Below are positions 1 to 11,652 of a stretch of 64,000 bases of DNA, piece by piece; the first letter of the stretch is position 1, and each line of letters starts with the position of its first letter. The stretch covers positions 2,993,015 through 3,057,014 of the forward strand of contig NW_024041484.1 of assembly GCF_014851395.1 (NCBI RefSeq), written 5' to 3'. This DNA is from Micropterus salmoides (Eukaryota; Chordata; Actinopteri; Centrarchiformes; Centrarchidae). The notes beneath the pieces are model-generated. The model ran no database searches, was not told where the DNA came from, and was given only the letters and a program-made list of their open reading frames with translations. Made by a program: the position numbers and the translations under genes.

Positions 1-205
1 CAGCCTTGGGGAGATCCTCCAGTCTAAGAGACACTCTAAGAGAAATAGTTAGGTGACGGGTGGGAAGGGGGTGCACTACATGATGAAAAGAAGCAGTTAG
101 CACTGACCATGACAAGCTTCCCTGACAACAAGTCACACTTTCTTTTCACTTGATGTGGCAAGCTAGCTTTTCAGTGATTAAACCAATTATCTTCATCTTC
201 CTTTA

Positions 206-948
206 GGCAATAATATCAGGAAACACTCCATAAACCTTCATAGTTATGCAGACGATACCCAATTATGCCTACTGATCAAGCCAGTTGAAACCAATCAGTT
301 AGCTAAATTAAGGCAAGCATGGTTTAAGGACATAAAAACCTGGATGACCTGCATGTTAAACGCAGATAAAACTGAAGTTATTGTATTTGGCTCCAAACAC
401 TTCATAGACACTCTGTCTAAAGATTTAGTTACTCTAGATGGTATAGCCCTGGTCTCCAGCACCACCGTAAGCAATCTTGGAGCTATTGTTGATCAGGATA
501 TGTCCTTTAACTCTCACAATAAACAAACTTCAAGGACTACTTTTTTCCCCCTACGTAACATTGACAAAAATCAGGAACATCCTGCCTCTTTGAAATCATT
601 TTCCTTATCTTGATCCACAATGCTGTGGCACGTGTACTGACAAGAAAACATATAATATTTTTGCTTCTCTGCAATGGCTCTCTGCAATATCCAGAATACA
701 ATTTAAAATCCTTCTCCTCACATACAAATCCCAGGCACCATCATATCTTAAAGAGTTCATAGTACCTTATTACTCCACTAGAGCACTGCAATGCAGGATT
801 ACTTGTGATTCCTACAGCCTCCAAAAGTAGAATGGGAGCCAGAGCCTTCATCAAGCTGCTCTCCTGTGGAATCAGGTCCCAGTTTGGGTTAAGGAGGCAG
901 ACACCATCTCCACATTTAAAAGTAGACTAAGACTTTGATAAAGCTTAG
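206..948 (+). pseudogene. L2-type LINE ORF2 fragment (reverse transcriptase, C-terminal part)
   Basis: Read with frameshifts, this encodes the last third of an L2-type ORF2 protein. RT motif C is visible as YADD at 245-256. The conserved stretches NADKTEVIVFGSKH and NLGAIVDQDMSF follow in the open frame at 344-613. A large piece after LRNI is missing compared with the copies at 17 kb and 52 kb, because the frame jumps from the LRN(I) region towards the QNAAARV region. The terminal DKA and stop lie near 937-948. There is no endonuclease and no full RT domain, so this copy cannot mobilise. The family assignment rests on the near-identical motif set in the other two copies in this window. Confidence 0.85.
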
Positions 949-1198
949 AGTTAGGGCTGACTCAGGTGAGTCTGAACCATCCCTTAGTTATGCTGCTAAA
1001 GGCCTAGACTGCCAGGAGACTTCCCATGATGCACTGAGCTCCTCTCTCTTCCCTCTCCTGTAGTTAAGTGCTTTTTTTCTTCCCTCTACTCGCTCCTTTT
1101 TTTTGCTTTCTGCAGGTTTTCCGATATTAATATTATTACCACTACTATTACTATTATTTTACATCTCTATAACGAACATGCATTGTGCTAATGTGTGT

Positions 1199-1237
1199 AC
1201 TCTCTCTCTCTCTCTCTGTGGTTGTCTCTCTCTCTAC
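1199..1237. repeat. (TC)n microsatellite
   Basis: Two CT/TC runs are separated by a short TGTGGTTG spacer, inside the 3' UTR of the L2 copy. Confidence 0.9.
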
Positions 1238-1465
1238 CCAACTGGCAGAGGCAGTTGGCTGGCCTGGGGCTAGTTTCTGCTTGAGGTTTCTGCCTTTTAA
1301 AGGGGAGTTTTCTTTGCCAGCATTGCCAAGTGCTTGTTTATGGTGTGAATTGTTGGGTCTCTGTTAATAATGTTACAAACAGTATGGTCTAGACCTGCTC
1401 TGTATGAAAAGATAACTTCTGTTATGAATTGGAGCTATATAAATAAAATCTCATTTAAAATTGCT

Positions 1466-2666
1466 AATTGAAATAATGTAATTGTACAAGATCCTTATGA
1501 GGAAAAACCTTACACAACAAACACAACCTTTTTCAATAACTTACTATTTCTCACTTGAATAGTTTTCTTCTATATATTTTTGTTTCCATCGCTCTTATTT
1601 AACACTCTATATGCCCTAGGTCAGAAAACATGAGCCAACCACATGACAGTTTAGCTGCCAGCAGAACTCTGTCTTTTCACCAACATATGTTTACCAGTTC
1701 CCCTCATCTCTATAATCCCTTCATTAGCAAGGGTCTCTTCTGAAACCAGCCCATGCAGCACAGCTGTGAGGAGATCACATGATGGTAATTGCCTTTTAAA
1801 TTGGTTTTATTTGACAACTTCTGCTTGAAAATGTAAGAAATTCTTTAATTTAAAGAACTGACTCTATTCCTCTCATCTGTGGCACTCTTGGTACTGTTAA
1901 TGTGCCTCCCACTGCTATGTCTGTCAGAAATGTGTAACTATTGACATATGGTGACACACATACACAAAATGTCATTACATTGTTTTAACATGGGACTCTC
2001 TAGATGTCAGCTCAGAAACTAGTCCAAATGAGCCAATTTCATGATTAATTTCTGATTACTACTGACAGTGTTCTGTGATTATATCTTTAATCATTTCTTC
2101 TGAGTGATTACTTCTGAAACAAAATGTCTGACTATGTCTGAAGGCAAAAGTGTTTATAATTGTTCCGAACAAGCCATTGAAGGCAAGGTGAAAAGCTGGC
2201 TGTCTTAAAGAGGGGGAGGGACACAATATAGTTTAAATATAGGCACATTTTCCATAGTGCTGCACTGAGTTGTTCATGGTTAATAGAAATAGTTTTATAA
2301 AGAATGAAACAAGAAAGAGAAGTTCACACCATGGCTCCTTTCTTAACTCTTGACAGCTGGACAATCAGGGCATGCAGTGTGTGCTAACGTCCGACTGTCG
2401 GTTTCAGCAGTTACTGAAATTGTGGGAAACAGACCCACACAGTTCCAACATACCCAACAATGTTTCCGAAGCTGTCTGACCATCTGACAAGCAGTTCTGA
2501 TGAAGTATACTTGAAACCTGTGTGTGTCAAATGTCCAGGGTTCAAACCACACTTGAGTCCAATGGTCCCCTGTAGTGAGCTTGGTGGAATCAGCTTCCAG
2601 TTGTTGTCATGTGGAGGCGCTCCGTAGTTCTTGATTGGGAAAATGATATGTAGTGACAAGGACAGG
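1466..2666. other. No recognised feature
   Basis: This is A+T-rich intergenic or intronic-type sequence. The open frames are short, overlap on both strands and match no family I recognise. Confidence 0.6.
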
Positions 2667-2851
2667 CAGGGCTGGACTGGTAATCTGGCATACGGGGCAA
2701 ATGCCCAGTGGGCCGACGCACCTTTGGGGCCAGTGTAACATAAATTATGTATTCATATAACTGTTTTTCCAAAATGGGCCAACGATCGGCCCATAAAGCA
2801 TGGACAGTGGCCCATTGGATAATTTTCTATACTGACACTGGGTCGGCCCTG
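2667..2851. mobile_element. hAT-like MITE
   Basis: The left end reads CAGGGCTGGACTGG and the right end is the inverse of CAGGGCCGACCC, giving short terminal inverted repeats of the CAGGG type used by hAT elements. The interior holds GGGCAAATGCCC and further GGGCC/GGCCC palindromic blocks. No convincing 8-bp target duplication was seen, so the borders are approximate. The GATCGGCCCAT motif recurs at about 19700. Confidence 0.5.
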
Positions 2852-3169
2852 TCACATCTCTTACTAGCCCCCACCCCTTCTGCTCTCTGTTTCTTGCGTT
2901 ACGGCTCCCCCCAAAAAATTTCAGCCGGCTTCCGCCAAATCCGCAAAAACAATTGATGTGTTTGGTACCGGGGCTGCAGTAGCATCAACATCAGCTGCAG
3001 AATCCGACGTAGAGCAGGCACAGGCACTTAGGAGTAAAGGAGAGCCGTAGCCCCTACCAGGCAGAGGAGGAGGCGTGTGTTAGCGAGTGACAGGGCTGAG
3101 TGAGAAAGTGAGCAGGAGGAGAGCGGAGGTGAAGCAGGGAGGAGGGTCATTTACACTGGGGACGCTAGG

Positions 3170-3545
3170 GCATGTAGGCTACCCACCACTTTTTGAAAGA
3201 ATTTTTAAAAAAATGTTCTGAAAAATATCTCGCACCAAGAAATGTTAATTGACAAATAAAAATGCTGTGAAAAAGGTTTATTTGCACAATAAGCCTGCAA
3301 TGCAATGTAAATATAGAAGAAAACTGTGTTCCTATAGTATCTATATAATATAAGCTACAGATTACTGCATCATATTCTATTATATTTTTTTATTCTGAAT
3401 TGTCACCTGCCACCTGAATTTTGTGCCTCCCAGGTGCAGAGAATGTCTCTAGAATGCAGGAAATTAAGTGTTTAATGTTCAAAATCTTCTGGGGGAGGAC
3501 CCCCAGACCCCCGTATCAATTACTTCATCAATACATTTTTTTCCT
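3170..3545 (-). repeat. Dispersed repeat A, copy 1
   Basis: This shares, in inverted orientation, a chain of motifs with copies at 18990-19270 and 60110-60520. The motifs are a CCCCCAGACCCC block, a GAGCATTAAAC..TTAATTTCCTGCATTCT block and a TTCTTCTATATTTACATTG block. An 8-bp perfect stem (TCTGGGGG/CCCCCAGA) sits at about 3488-3507. The family is unknown to me. A non-autonomous DNA transposon is likely. Confidence 0.6.
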
Positions 3546-4435
3546 AAATAGTAGGCCTATTAAAATATATTCTTGTCTTGTTGTCATGGCCACAATCTTG
3601 TGCAATGTTACATCTCATGGGCTAAGTGTTTTGTCACACCCTTAATCTGAGCTTTTAAATGGAAGGGTGGTGTATTGGTGAGGGTGTCCGACCGATTTTT
3701 TTGTCCCGATCCAGTGGACATCATCCTGAGGACAAGCATATGTTTTGACTCTGCTTTTCACACCACTACTAATAAAGACTAAAGCTTTTAAAATAATTGC
3801 AGGATTAATAATGATATGTAGTGACTCACTTCTGAAAGGTCTCCACTGGACCAAGTCTGGTTTTAAAACCTGATTTGGACCTGACAATCATTTGTTGTTA
3901 ACTTGCAACAATTATCATGCACAGAGCTGAGCCTGGGTCTGTGCCTGCATGTCTTGGCCTGCACATAAGACAGTATTACTGAAAATAAGAGAGATTACAG
4001 GTGAATGAACAGCAATAGATGTGACAAAACTAATACTGAATAAATGAACCAAAGACTAGATTACAGGGATGGGGCATAGGTAAAGTATGGTGGACTTGTT
4101 TGCACTATTTGCCCAAACAATGAAGACTATCGTCTCTTCCTTTATAACCATAAATCCTTGCTGTTTTTTTAGTTTTAAACCTCCCCTACTACTGCAGTGA
4201 AGGAAGAATTACCAATACAACAATGTAAAAATATTCCATTGCAAGTAAATGTCTTGTATTTAAAAATACTAATGGTAGTAGTAGAAGAAGTAGTAGTAGT
4301 ACTTTTTTTGTAGAAAAGCAGCCCCTGTAATTGATTACATTAATTATTAATACTGATGCGTCAATGTGAAAGCAACATTTTTCACGGTTGAAGCTGATTG
4401 CAGTAGAGATGGTTTAACAGTTAGGTATTTATATC
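3546..4435. other. No recognised feature; short (TAG)n run
   Basis: This is A+T-rich sequence with a trinucleotide TAG/GTA run near 4270-4302. No gene or repeat family was recognised. Confidence 0.55.
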
Positions 4436-4590
4436 CAGTGGTTACCAACTTGGGGGATGGATCCCTCCAAAGAGTCACAAGATAAATCTGAGGAGTTGTA
4501 AAATAATTAATAGGAGAGAAAAGAAGAACAACAAAATTATGCTACATAGCTTCATTATAAGAGGGTCACAAGGAAATAAAAATGAGCTAG
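4436..4590 (+). mobile_element. hAT-like MITE fragment
   Basis: It starts CAGTGGTTACCAAC, close to the CAGTGGTTCCCAAC end common to hAT (Tip100/Charlie-like) MITEs in vertebrates. The GGGGG.TGGATCCCTCCAAAG stretch that follows is also typical of the fish version. The right end is not clear. Confidence 0.45.
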
Positions 4591-4810
4591 TAACCAACTT
4601 TACCAATGTGTTATATTTTATAAACTGATATGTTTTTAATGTAACATTTTAATCTGAAAAGTAGTCAAGCTGTCAGATAAATGCAGTGGAGTAAATAGTA
4701 CCATATTTGTTTCTGTAATGTAGTAGTGTAGAAGTAAAAAGTACCAAAAAATGTTACGTTACGTACAAGTACCTCAGCATTAGTACAGTAATTGTACACA
4801 TTGAGTAGTA
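4591..4810 (-). repeat. Dispersed repeat B, copy 1
   Basis: This carries the antisense form of the repeat whose sense end (AAGTACATGTACTCAAGTAC) lies at 39176-39335. Shared motifs are GTCAGATAAATGCAGTGGAG and ACAAGTACCTCA. It is a common-looking fish dispersed repeat of unknown class. Confidence 0.5.
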
Positions 4811-4887
4811 TAGGTATCATTTGCCGCAGTGCTACCTGTTCATTGGCAAGTTCAATCAACCAAATTAAGGGTGTTTCCTGGAAAACT

Positions 4888-4921
4888 AGGAGCAACATGA
4901 GAGCAACATGAGAGCAACATT
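4888..4921. repeat. Short tandem repeat, 11-12 bp unit
   Basis: Three consecutive copies of GAGCAACATGA are seen, the last one diverging. Confidence 0.8.
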
Positions 4922-4974
4922 GCTGAGACTCTGAATATATTTTGCAGGATAAGACTTGGTTTTATAAGTTTAAG

Positions 4975-5460
4975 GTCTTTATTTGGCATACACAACAATT
5001 ACAGTGAAGCAGCTGTTGGCAATGAAATTCTTGTTCTCAGTTTCACCCTAACAATGCTAATACAAAATATACAAAAGCAAATCACACAAGGAAAATGGAA
5101 AAAAGAAAATCTACAATGAAGGCATAAAGTATAAATATAATAAAATAAAAATATTATATAAAATATAATAGTGAGGTAGACTGGTGTACTGTGGTGATTA
5201 AATTAATAAACTGTAATGTAGACAGGTTGTGTAGTAATACAGTAACTGTATGTATTTGCTTAAAGAGAACCGGTAATGGACAGGTAGCAACAGAATGTAG
5301 GCAGGTAATGAACTTAAATATATATGCAATGAGTGCCCTTTTATTGTGGCCAGTCTAAGGCACACCTGTGCAATACCCATGCTGTCTGAAAAGTATAGAG
5401 GTTGTAGCTAGGTGAGGTCTATCAGGATCTCTTGGGGGGGGAGAATGGTACCCTGGTGTG
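4975..5460 (-). repeat. Possible LINE 3' tail, antisense
   Basis: The minus strand reads towards AAATTTCATTGCCAAC and CCAAATAAAGACC, resembling the polyadenylation-type tails of CR1-group LINEs. It is followed by a very A+T-rich stretch. No coding remnant supports the assignment. Confidence 0.25.
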
Positions 5461-7412
5461 GTTATTTGGTGCTAATTTAAAAGAGCAGAGTACAAACAGG
5501 ATAGTGTGTTGGGATATCTTGGAGGCTTTCTGCAGCCCCACAGACCTTGTCTATGTGACAATTCAATCCAGGCCTATTTTGCAGTTTGATGCATGAGCGA
5601 CAGCTTTTGAGTGAGTTACTGTCCCTGACCGACAATTAGGAGCAGACCTCACTGACACACATTAAAAACCCTGCCACCCAGTGCTTTCAGTAATTGCGGG
5701 CAAGACAGTTTATCATTACCCATGAAAACCACTGGGTTTTGCAAACACATGGCTGTTTTGATGGTCCTCCACCACTCGAGTGTCACTCAATTTTGTGCAG
5801 CTGTTTGTTTCCATGTGATTATTTTTCTCTCCCAAGGCCAAATGGTCATTTCACTTTAATGAGCTCGCCATTCTACAAAACACAAAGCAGCATTGGAGTG
5901 CGGAGTGCAATGTTTCAAAGGCTGATTGAGAGTTTTAACCAAGGCTACTAAAGGTAGACAATAGGCAATTACAGCTAATTGCTTTTGAACAGCTCTTGTT
6001 CTGTTTTTGTTCTGCCTACATATTTCTGTTTATTTAATGTCCATGTTAATGCTTTATTTATACTTCTTCAACCCAAGATTTATCTCGACAAAGTTGGAAA
6101 AGGTTTGTGTAAGACAGATGTATACTTTAAATGATTACCCTAATTTAAAGAGTCCAGCCTTCTCATGACAAGAGAGACTTTACTGTAAGCTCTCAAACAA
6201 TTGCAGAAACATCACAATTATACTACGTAAGTCTAACTGATACAATTATATACTTGTGAGCACCCCAGAAGCAAGACTCAAGTGTCAACACTTGACGTCA
6301 CAATTACCATTTGACAAAAAAAAAAAAAGTTAATTACAACTTGGAAGTTAAGTGAAGAGCAGGTGCTGAAGCATTAAAACATAAATGAAGCCTTTGCCCC
6401 CCTTCAGCAATGGTAGATAATGGGATTCCACATCAATAAACACTTAAGAGATTTTTTTTCACATTAAGTGCCAGCATACTGCAGGAAAAGTGCTATTTGA
6501 CAGTAATATTTCCCCTTTATTCACTTAAGAGATACCTGTCCTACAGTGCTCCTATTTATTTTGATGTGATGTTTATTTGTTGTTGTTGTTTTTTTTTTAT
6601 TTTAGAGCCAACTAATTTGATATCTCTTGGTCTTGCAACCTTGTTTCATATAACATCTTCCAGCTAAAGTAGACTTGCCTCCTATGCGTTGAATAATTCA
6701 TGACTTGCAATTCAATACTATTGGATTGGGGATAGGGGGACTCAAAAGTTGAATTACAAAACATCACATTCTTTCATCTCATGAAGTTTTTTACAAAGTG
6801 CAGAGGTCAATTATGAGTCCTCTGGCAATAGCTGGTATGAATAATACACAGAGGGGCTCCAGAACCTTGGGAGAGTGGGAGAGTTCCTCCACTTGTGTAG
6901 ATTATTGATGCTTTTACTTTTCTTTTTTTTTGCTATCCTCAGGTAAAAAAATGGACCCTTTGTCTGTGGTCTCCTGTTCATGCCGCCATCGCCTCGAGGC
7001 AAAAGAGGCCTAATTTGCACCAGTCTGTTTTGGGGCCAATTATTATAATACCAAATGTACTGGAAACACAATGAAATTGAAAACAATAAAGAGCGGGCCT
7101 ACCAATATCATGCATTTTAATAGTCCTCTCATTAAAGGTGCATTTTATCTATTCAGCAATTTGCAGTGTTTTACCTCACTCTCTTTAGACTCCACCACAG
7201 TACCTGCTGAACATGTTGTGCTCCTGGTGTGCGGAGAGCTGCTGGGAGGTCATCATGTCTGCTTCTGTTTTATGTTCCCTCACAGGAAAGAAAAAACACG
7301 TGTGATTAACTAACATATGTGACAACTTCATATGAAGTTTTAGTGACCTAATGTTAAATGTAAAATGTAGCACTTTTTGGGTTGTATCCACATGGTTGAT
7401 TGATTGATACAC
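5461..7412. other. No recognised feature
   Basis: This is low-complexity-prone A+T-rich sequence, including a 13-base A run near 6316. Open frames up to about 90 codons occur on both strands and look random. Confidence 0.55.
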
Positions 7413-7450
7413 TTATTTTAAGTCGCTTTAGATAAACGTGTCAACTAGAT
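7413..7450 (+). repeat. SINE 3' tail fragment
   Basis: AAGTCGCTTTAGATAAACG followed by TCAACTAGATAAAT matches the tail of the SINEs at 23.9 kb and 59.5 kb. Confidence 0.5.
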
Positions 7451-7465
7451 AAATCTAACGTAACA

Positions 7466-7780
7466 TAACTTAAAGGCTTAATTTGGTATTTTTCAACCTG
7501 GACCCTATTTTTCCATCTTCTCGGGTCTATGTGACTATGAAACTGGGACAACATTTTTTTAAATTGGTTCACTATTAAGTGAGAATGCTGCAGTCAACAG
7601 CAGTGAAACAGGGCTGTAATGTAATCCCTGAAGGCATTTGCGCCTCGTCAAAGTACGTCCACTAAAGTGTCTGTCTGACAACACTGTGGACATTCTTTTA
7701 AAGAGTAAGATTTTTTTTGTTTTTAATCAGAAACAGTCACTATAGCGCAACATTTGCCTGTATTATCAGCAATTAACAAA
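7466..7780 (+). repeat. Probable dispersed fish repeat
   Basis: The TTAATTTGGTATTTTTCAAC..GGACCCTATTTTTCC opening resembles a repeat I associate with many fish introns. No second copy is in this window to confirm it. Confidence 0.3.
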
Positions 7781-7959
7781 CACAAAAGACAAGACACAGA
7801 GTTTAAGCTCTCTTAATAAAATTCAGAATCCAACTGAAGGTTCTTGTGATCACTTACAGAGCTCTATGGTCAGGCACGTGCCTACAGTAGAGATCTAATG
7901 CAGCCCCAAATTACAAGCAGGTATCCAAGTTCCTGTTATCATGATCTAGGCTTAACACT

Positions 7960-8195
7960 AAAGGGGGCTGTGCCTTTGAGAATGTGGCTCCTAAATTTTG
8001 GAAGTGTCTTCTGACTTCATATTTGTAGACCTGTCTTTGTGTAATTGTTTTATTTTTCTTTATGATGTTTTATGTCTGTATGTATGTTGGAAGCTTGATT
8101 TCTTTTGTGAAGCAAAACGCATAATAGCATTTGTGACGTCTCTGCTCTTTAAATGTTGCTATACAAAGAAAGTAAAGTTCTTTATTTACTTACCC
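7960..8195 (+). pseudogene. Possible LINE ORF2 C-terminus and tail
   Basis: The frame around 7970-8010 reads CAFENVAPKFWKCL, resembling the terminal (A)APxLWN(S/C)LP motif of CR1/L2-group ORF2 proteins. About 150 bases later comes a tail (TTGCTATACAAAGAAAGTAAAG) similar to LINE 3' ends. The match is short, so this is tentative. Confidence 0.35.
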
Positions 8196-9099
8196 ACATG
8201 TGAATTCAGTGAAACTGCAAGATACAGTTTTATTAGTTTGTGAGTGAAAGTGGTTGAAACCACTGAGATGCCATAGGATATCCAGTACTACATGTGTACA
8301 CACTTCTGACTTGTGTCCTGTCCTGCAGCACTAGATGTCAGTGTTCCTGCTGCTCTGTGGGGCTGCAGGCAACATGAACTACAGCCTGGAATATCCTCCA
8401 GAAAAAATGCATGCTATTTTTTTACCTGAAAGTCCTCAGTCCTCATGGATTTCATGCGATAGCCTCTTGCGTCATGCCCTGATTACTGAGGGCATCACTT
8501 TTATCTCATAATGAGCTAAAAACTGCTGAGCTGCGCTTTCTTCTGGATCCACTCTCAACCAGTGCACCATCTATCAGCACTTGTTGCCACTTCAGTTAGA
8601 TCTTTAAGTGAAAAAAAGTACAAACAGGACATTTTAATCTCAAGTATACAAAAAGCATTTAATATGACTTATTCCTTAGATTAAATGAGTAAAAGCACAG
8701 CTGGATTACCAAACTACAAACTCCAGGATAAATGTGATGTAGAATCTGAAATGATTGAGCAACTTTTTTCAAGGTATACAGAGGCTTTGCTACTGTTGAG
8801 TACACTAAGGTCATGTTCTCAGTAATATTTTTTTAAATGACATGAAGAGTTTTTGTATTCAGTGGTACAGATCCCATGCCACACATGTTTAGAGTTTAGG
8901 GTTCTGGTTAGTCTAATAGTTTTGGGACTAGTTTTTACATGTTCCTGGAAAGGAAAGGACATGTAGGCCTAACACAGCATTTGTGATGCGTCCGTTACTA
9001 AATATAAATATCTGTAGTGAATGTGTGTTAACTAAAGTTCAGAGTGTAGCTCCTGCAGTCTCCGTGCAGCTCATAGGTCCAGCTGTGTGCACACAGGGG
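8196..9099. other. No recognised feature upstream of the arhgef39-like first exon
   Basis: No coding or repeat signature was recognised. The last 100 bases become richer in CpG and may be promoter-proximal. Confidence 0.5.
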
Positions 9100-9226
9100 G
9101 AGGTCTTTCCTGTTGTTGGCGCAGTGTGTAGCAGCCAATCAGCGTCCGTGTTAACATCGCAGCCCGGAAAAAGGAAGCTGAAGCCGAAAAGAGCGCCTTG
9201 GTTCAAAGTGAAGACGTTACCTGAAG
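9100..9226 (+). promoter_or_regulatory. arhgef39: Putative promoter and non-coding first exon of arhgef39-like gene
   Basis: A CCAAT box (9135-9139, in AGCCAATCAGCG) precedes a purine-rich CpG-containing stretch. That stretch ends in a strong splice donor, CTGAAG|GTAAGC, with the exon ending at 9226. No TATA box is apparent. The next good acceptor on the same strand is at 11480, directly ahead of the first coding exon. The simplest reading is that this is the 5' UTR exon of that gene. The start site and the exon link are inferred and have not been seen in a transcript. Confidence 0.45.
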
Positions 9227-11480
9227 GTAAGCTCCAGATTACTTCAACACACGGATTCTAAGCTTTGTAAAGTCGTTGCTTGTTGATACAGCAGTTAGTT
9301 TCTCACACACGGCGTTACTGTAACATATAACGTTAGCAGGTTGAACATTTGACAGATGTTCTTCCTGTCGCTTCCTCACAGTGACTGTGTGATAGTGATA
9401 ATATCCTTCCGACTAAAAGCATAGCCTAACGTTACCTTTTATGTAACAGCGACGTTACATGAAATTATACTAATGTTACAGTTTGGTGTCTTTGTATGTA
9501 GGCTAATGTTTAACAGTGTTGCAGCTGTAATGTTACAGGTGCGGACCATGTTAACGTTAACTGAGTTTGACTAAAAGGCTAAAAAAAAATGTCTGAACTA
9601 AAACCTGTCCAACGCCAGTCCTGTTTAGGTTATTTTGTATAACGTTATAGGCCTAGCCTAATAGTTACTACTGTTAAATTAAAGAACACCTTTATGCTAC
9701 TTTGCAGCCTGTGCAAACAGCTGATTATGAATTATAAACTGACGTTAACAGCTGCCTTCTTCAGTGTAACGTTAGCCTAGAAGCTGCGACATGCATTCCA
9801 TTTCCTGACACTTCTTATGTAATTAACAGCAGAATAAAATGCAACACAGATGCATAAACTGCAATAATGTGATATCATGGGACATATATCTGCATATTTT
9901 AGACCTTTTCCCTTGAGGCTGAACAAAATTAAATTGAAAAGACTTAAATAACAATATGGTCAAGTACAATATCCAAATTGCAGGAGAACATCTATCATTG
10001 CAAATGCAAGCATTGTGGTGTTACAGAGATGCCCAGGCCTACAAGTCATATTCTCCAGACATAAGGGAAAGTGCTTGTTAAATTAAAATCAAAGTAAAAA
10101 TTCCATTTGTATATTTTGCTTGTTCTGTTCTGACCTGCACCTTTGGGACCCTTCTTGGTAGCAGGACTGAAAGCAGCTATCCTGATATTTTGTCTTGTGC
10201 TAACAGACTGGCTCAACACGGGCGTGGCTGTGTTAGTAACTGGAGAGAGAGCTCTGTCTTTGGAATCCTTACTATTCACTTCAGCTTTAAACTGAATCTC
10301 TGTGCTTTGGTGTTTAGTTTCGCTTCTACATTCCTGCTTTTGGTTATCAGACCTATCACTGTTTACTTTCCCTACTGCTGTGTTTGAGTTAGTGTTAGTA
10401 GTTAGTAAGTTACTGTTAATGTAAATTGAGAATTTCCTCTTGCTGCTCCAAATATAAAGGCTTTCCATTAGTGAACCAGTGGGAGGCTTTTATTGTGAAG
10501 CAACATGTCATCAGGTTTGTGAGATTTACCAGCAGCAAATCAAGCTATTGTTAGTCAAATATAGGCTAGTGTCCAAAAGACCTATGTTTACTTAATGTGT
10601 AATATTAATATATTAATACATATAGTATCAAATGGCAATAAAGACAAATAATATAGGGTACTAATTTACTCAACAACGTCCCAACTGTATCACATGATAG
10701 CTTGTGTTGCTTTCAGGGTGGAAAATAAACTTTTAAAATGTGAACATCTATCAACCATTGACAGATAAATGTTCAAACTCACCAGCCACTCAATGGCAAT
10801 TATTTTATGTTTGAAATCTACCGGCCACTTCCATGTTTCACCAGCATTTGGCTGGTGCTAATTTGTTGTTGGAAATCTGGTCTGTGCCAGCGTCTCATAG
10901 GGTACTCTTCTTAATGTGTAGTTTTGAGAGGAACTCTGACCAGTGCTTAAAATCCTCACTTGCTGTTGTGTCACTCACATATTTCTGGTTTCATTAGGCT
11001 GGGAGTCTGTGTTTAATCATCATTTTGTTTTGTGGTGGATTCGTGGAGTTCCAATCACATGTCTTGCTAACAGTTGTGAAGCGTCCTATGAAATCTGTTT
11101 AAATTTATACCAGATTCCATTTTATTTAGTCGATTGAATTCTGTGTTTTATGATTTAAGCACATTTTTTTCATCAAAAGAGTGGTTAATCATGTGGTGGA
11201 TGATAAAAATGTCAACAATTTAGTAAGAAAATATATATATACTGTATTCAATAATAAATTTGATGTATTATGCAAATATGCATAAATGCATGCAGCAGCA
11301 GTACTGTGAAGTATCTTCTCTTAAACAGGTTATTACTTGACTACTGACAATTTCTTTCCCTGTGGGGCTCTAGCAAAAGCCAAGTACACACCCATATGTA
11401 TGTGGCATCATGTTTGATTTATCGTTAGTGCAATGCCTGTCTGTAAACCTGGCCTGTTTTGATTGCTTGTGTCTCTGCAG
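9227..11480 (+). other. Inferred intron 1 of arhgef39-like gene
   Basis: It starts with GTAAGC and ends with a pyrimidine-rich tract and CTGCAG at 11480. The many TAACGTTA motifs in its first 600 bases are common in fish CpG-poor promoters and introns. A repeat-like stretch (CACCAGCCACT..GGCTGGTG) lies near 10780-10860. One long minus-strand frame is listed separately. Confidence 0.4.
10046..10468 (-). CDS. Unrecognised 140-codon frame, possible exon of a nested gene
   Basis: I do not recognise this protein. The frame is rich in Ser, Thr, Asn, Lys and Gln, with no Cys cluster, membrane segment or obvious domain. It includes ALSPVTNTATPVLSQSVS and AAFSPATKKGPKGAG. Two features make it look like an internal exon rather than a chance frame. 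There is a possible acceptor (TTTGGAGCAG) upstream, before residue 10 or so. There is also a possible donor (GGTGCAG|GTCAGA) just after GPKGAG, beyond which the composition changes abruptly to NRTSKIYKWNFYFDF. It would lie antisense inside the first intron of the arhgef39-like gene. A decayed transposon frame is equally possible. Confidence 0.3.
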   Translation of the reverse strand: MESLYIWSSKRKFSIYINSNLLTTNTNSNTAVGKVNSDRSDNQKQECRSETKHQSTEIQFKAEVNSKDSKDRALSPVTNTATPVLSQSVSTRQNIRIAAFSPATKKGPKGAGQNRTSKIYKWNFYFDFNLTSTFPYVWRI

Positions 11481-11502
11481 TGTCCTACCCATCACTGTGA
11501 TC

Positions 11503-11652
11503 ATGAGTTTCTCCCCTGGTCCGTCCGCTCCCCTCGGGTGCACCACTATCCAGGAGCAGAGGGACCGCTGGAAGAGAAAATGCAGCCGAATATCCAAAGA
11601 GTTGGTCCAGACAGAACAGCGCTACTGCCGGCAGCTGGAGCTGGTCACCACT
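11503..11652 (+). CDS. arhgef39: First coding exon of an ARHGEF39-like Rho guanine nucleotide exchange factor
   Basis: The exon starts at 11481 after a pyrimidine tract and CTGCAG. The ATG is at 11503 and the exon ends in phase 0 at a GTATGT donor (11653), giving 50 codons. Residues 15-45 (TIQEQRDRWKRK..SKELVQTEQRYCRQLELV) match the N-terminus and first DH-domain helix of ARHGEF39, a short Dbl-family GEF consisting of little more than DH and PH domains. Such proteins load GTP onto Rho-family GTPases. The family pattern is an (E)QRxRW(E/K)RK motif, then a KELxxTE(R/Q)RY helix, which is the classic start of a DH domain. No downstream exon (remaining DH helices, PH domain) was recognised before the gap at 13668 or after it. 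The identification rests on one exon. Confidence 0.68.

Larger units (their letters stand above)
206..1465 (+). mobile_element. L2/CR1-like LINE, 5'-truncated copy
   Basis: This non-LTR retrotransposon copy begins inside the reverse transcriptase palm and runs through the C-terminal domain and 3' UTR. The 3' UTR shares blocks with the minus-strand copy at 15.8-18.9 kb: the segment near 990-1040 (gcctagactgcc..ggagacttcc), the block near 1275-1370, and the tail around 1435-1450 (ctatataaataaa). The 5' truncation is the usual outcome of incomplete target-primed reverse transcription. I saw no clear target-site duplication. Confidence 0.88.
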
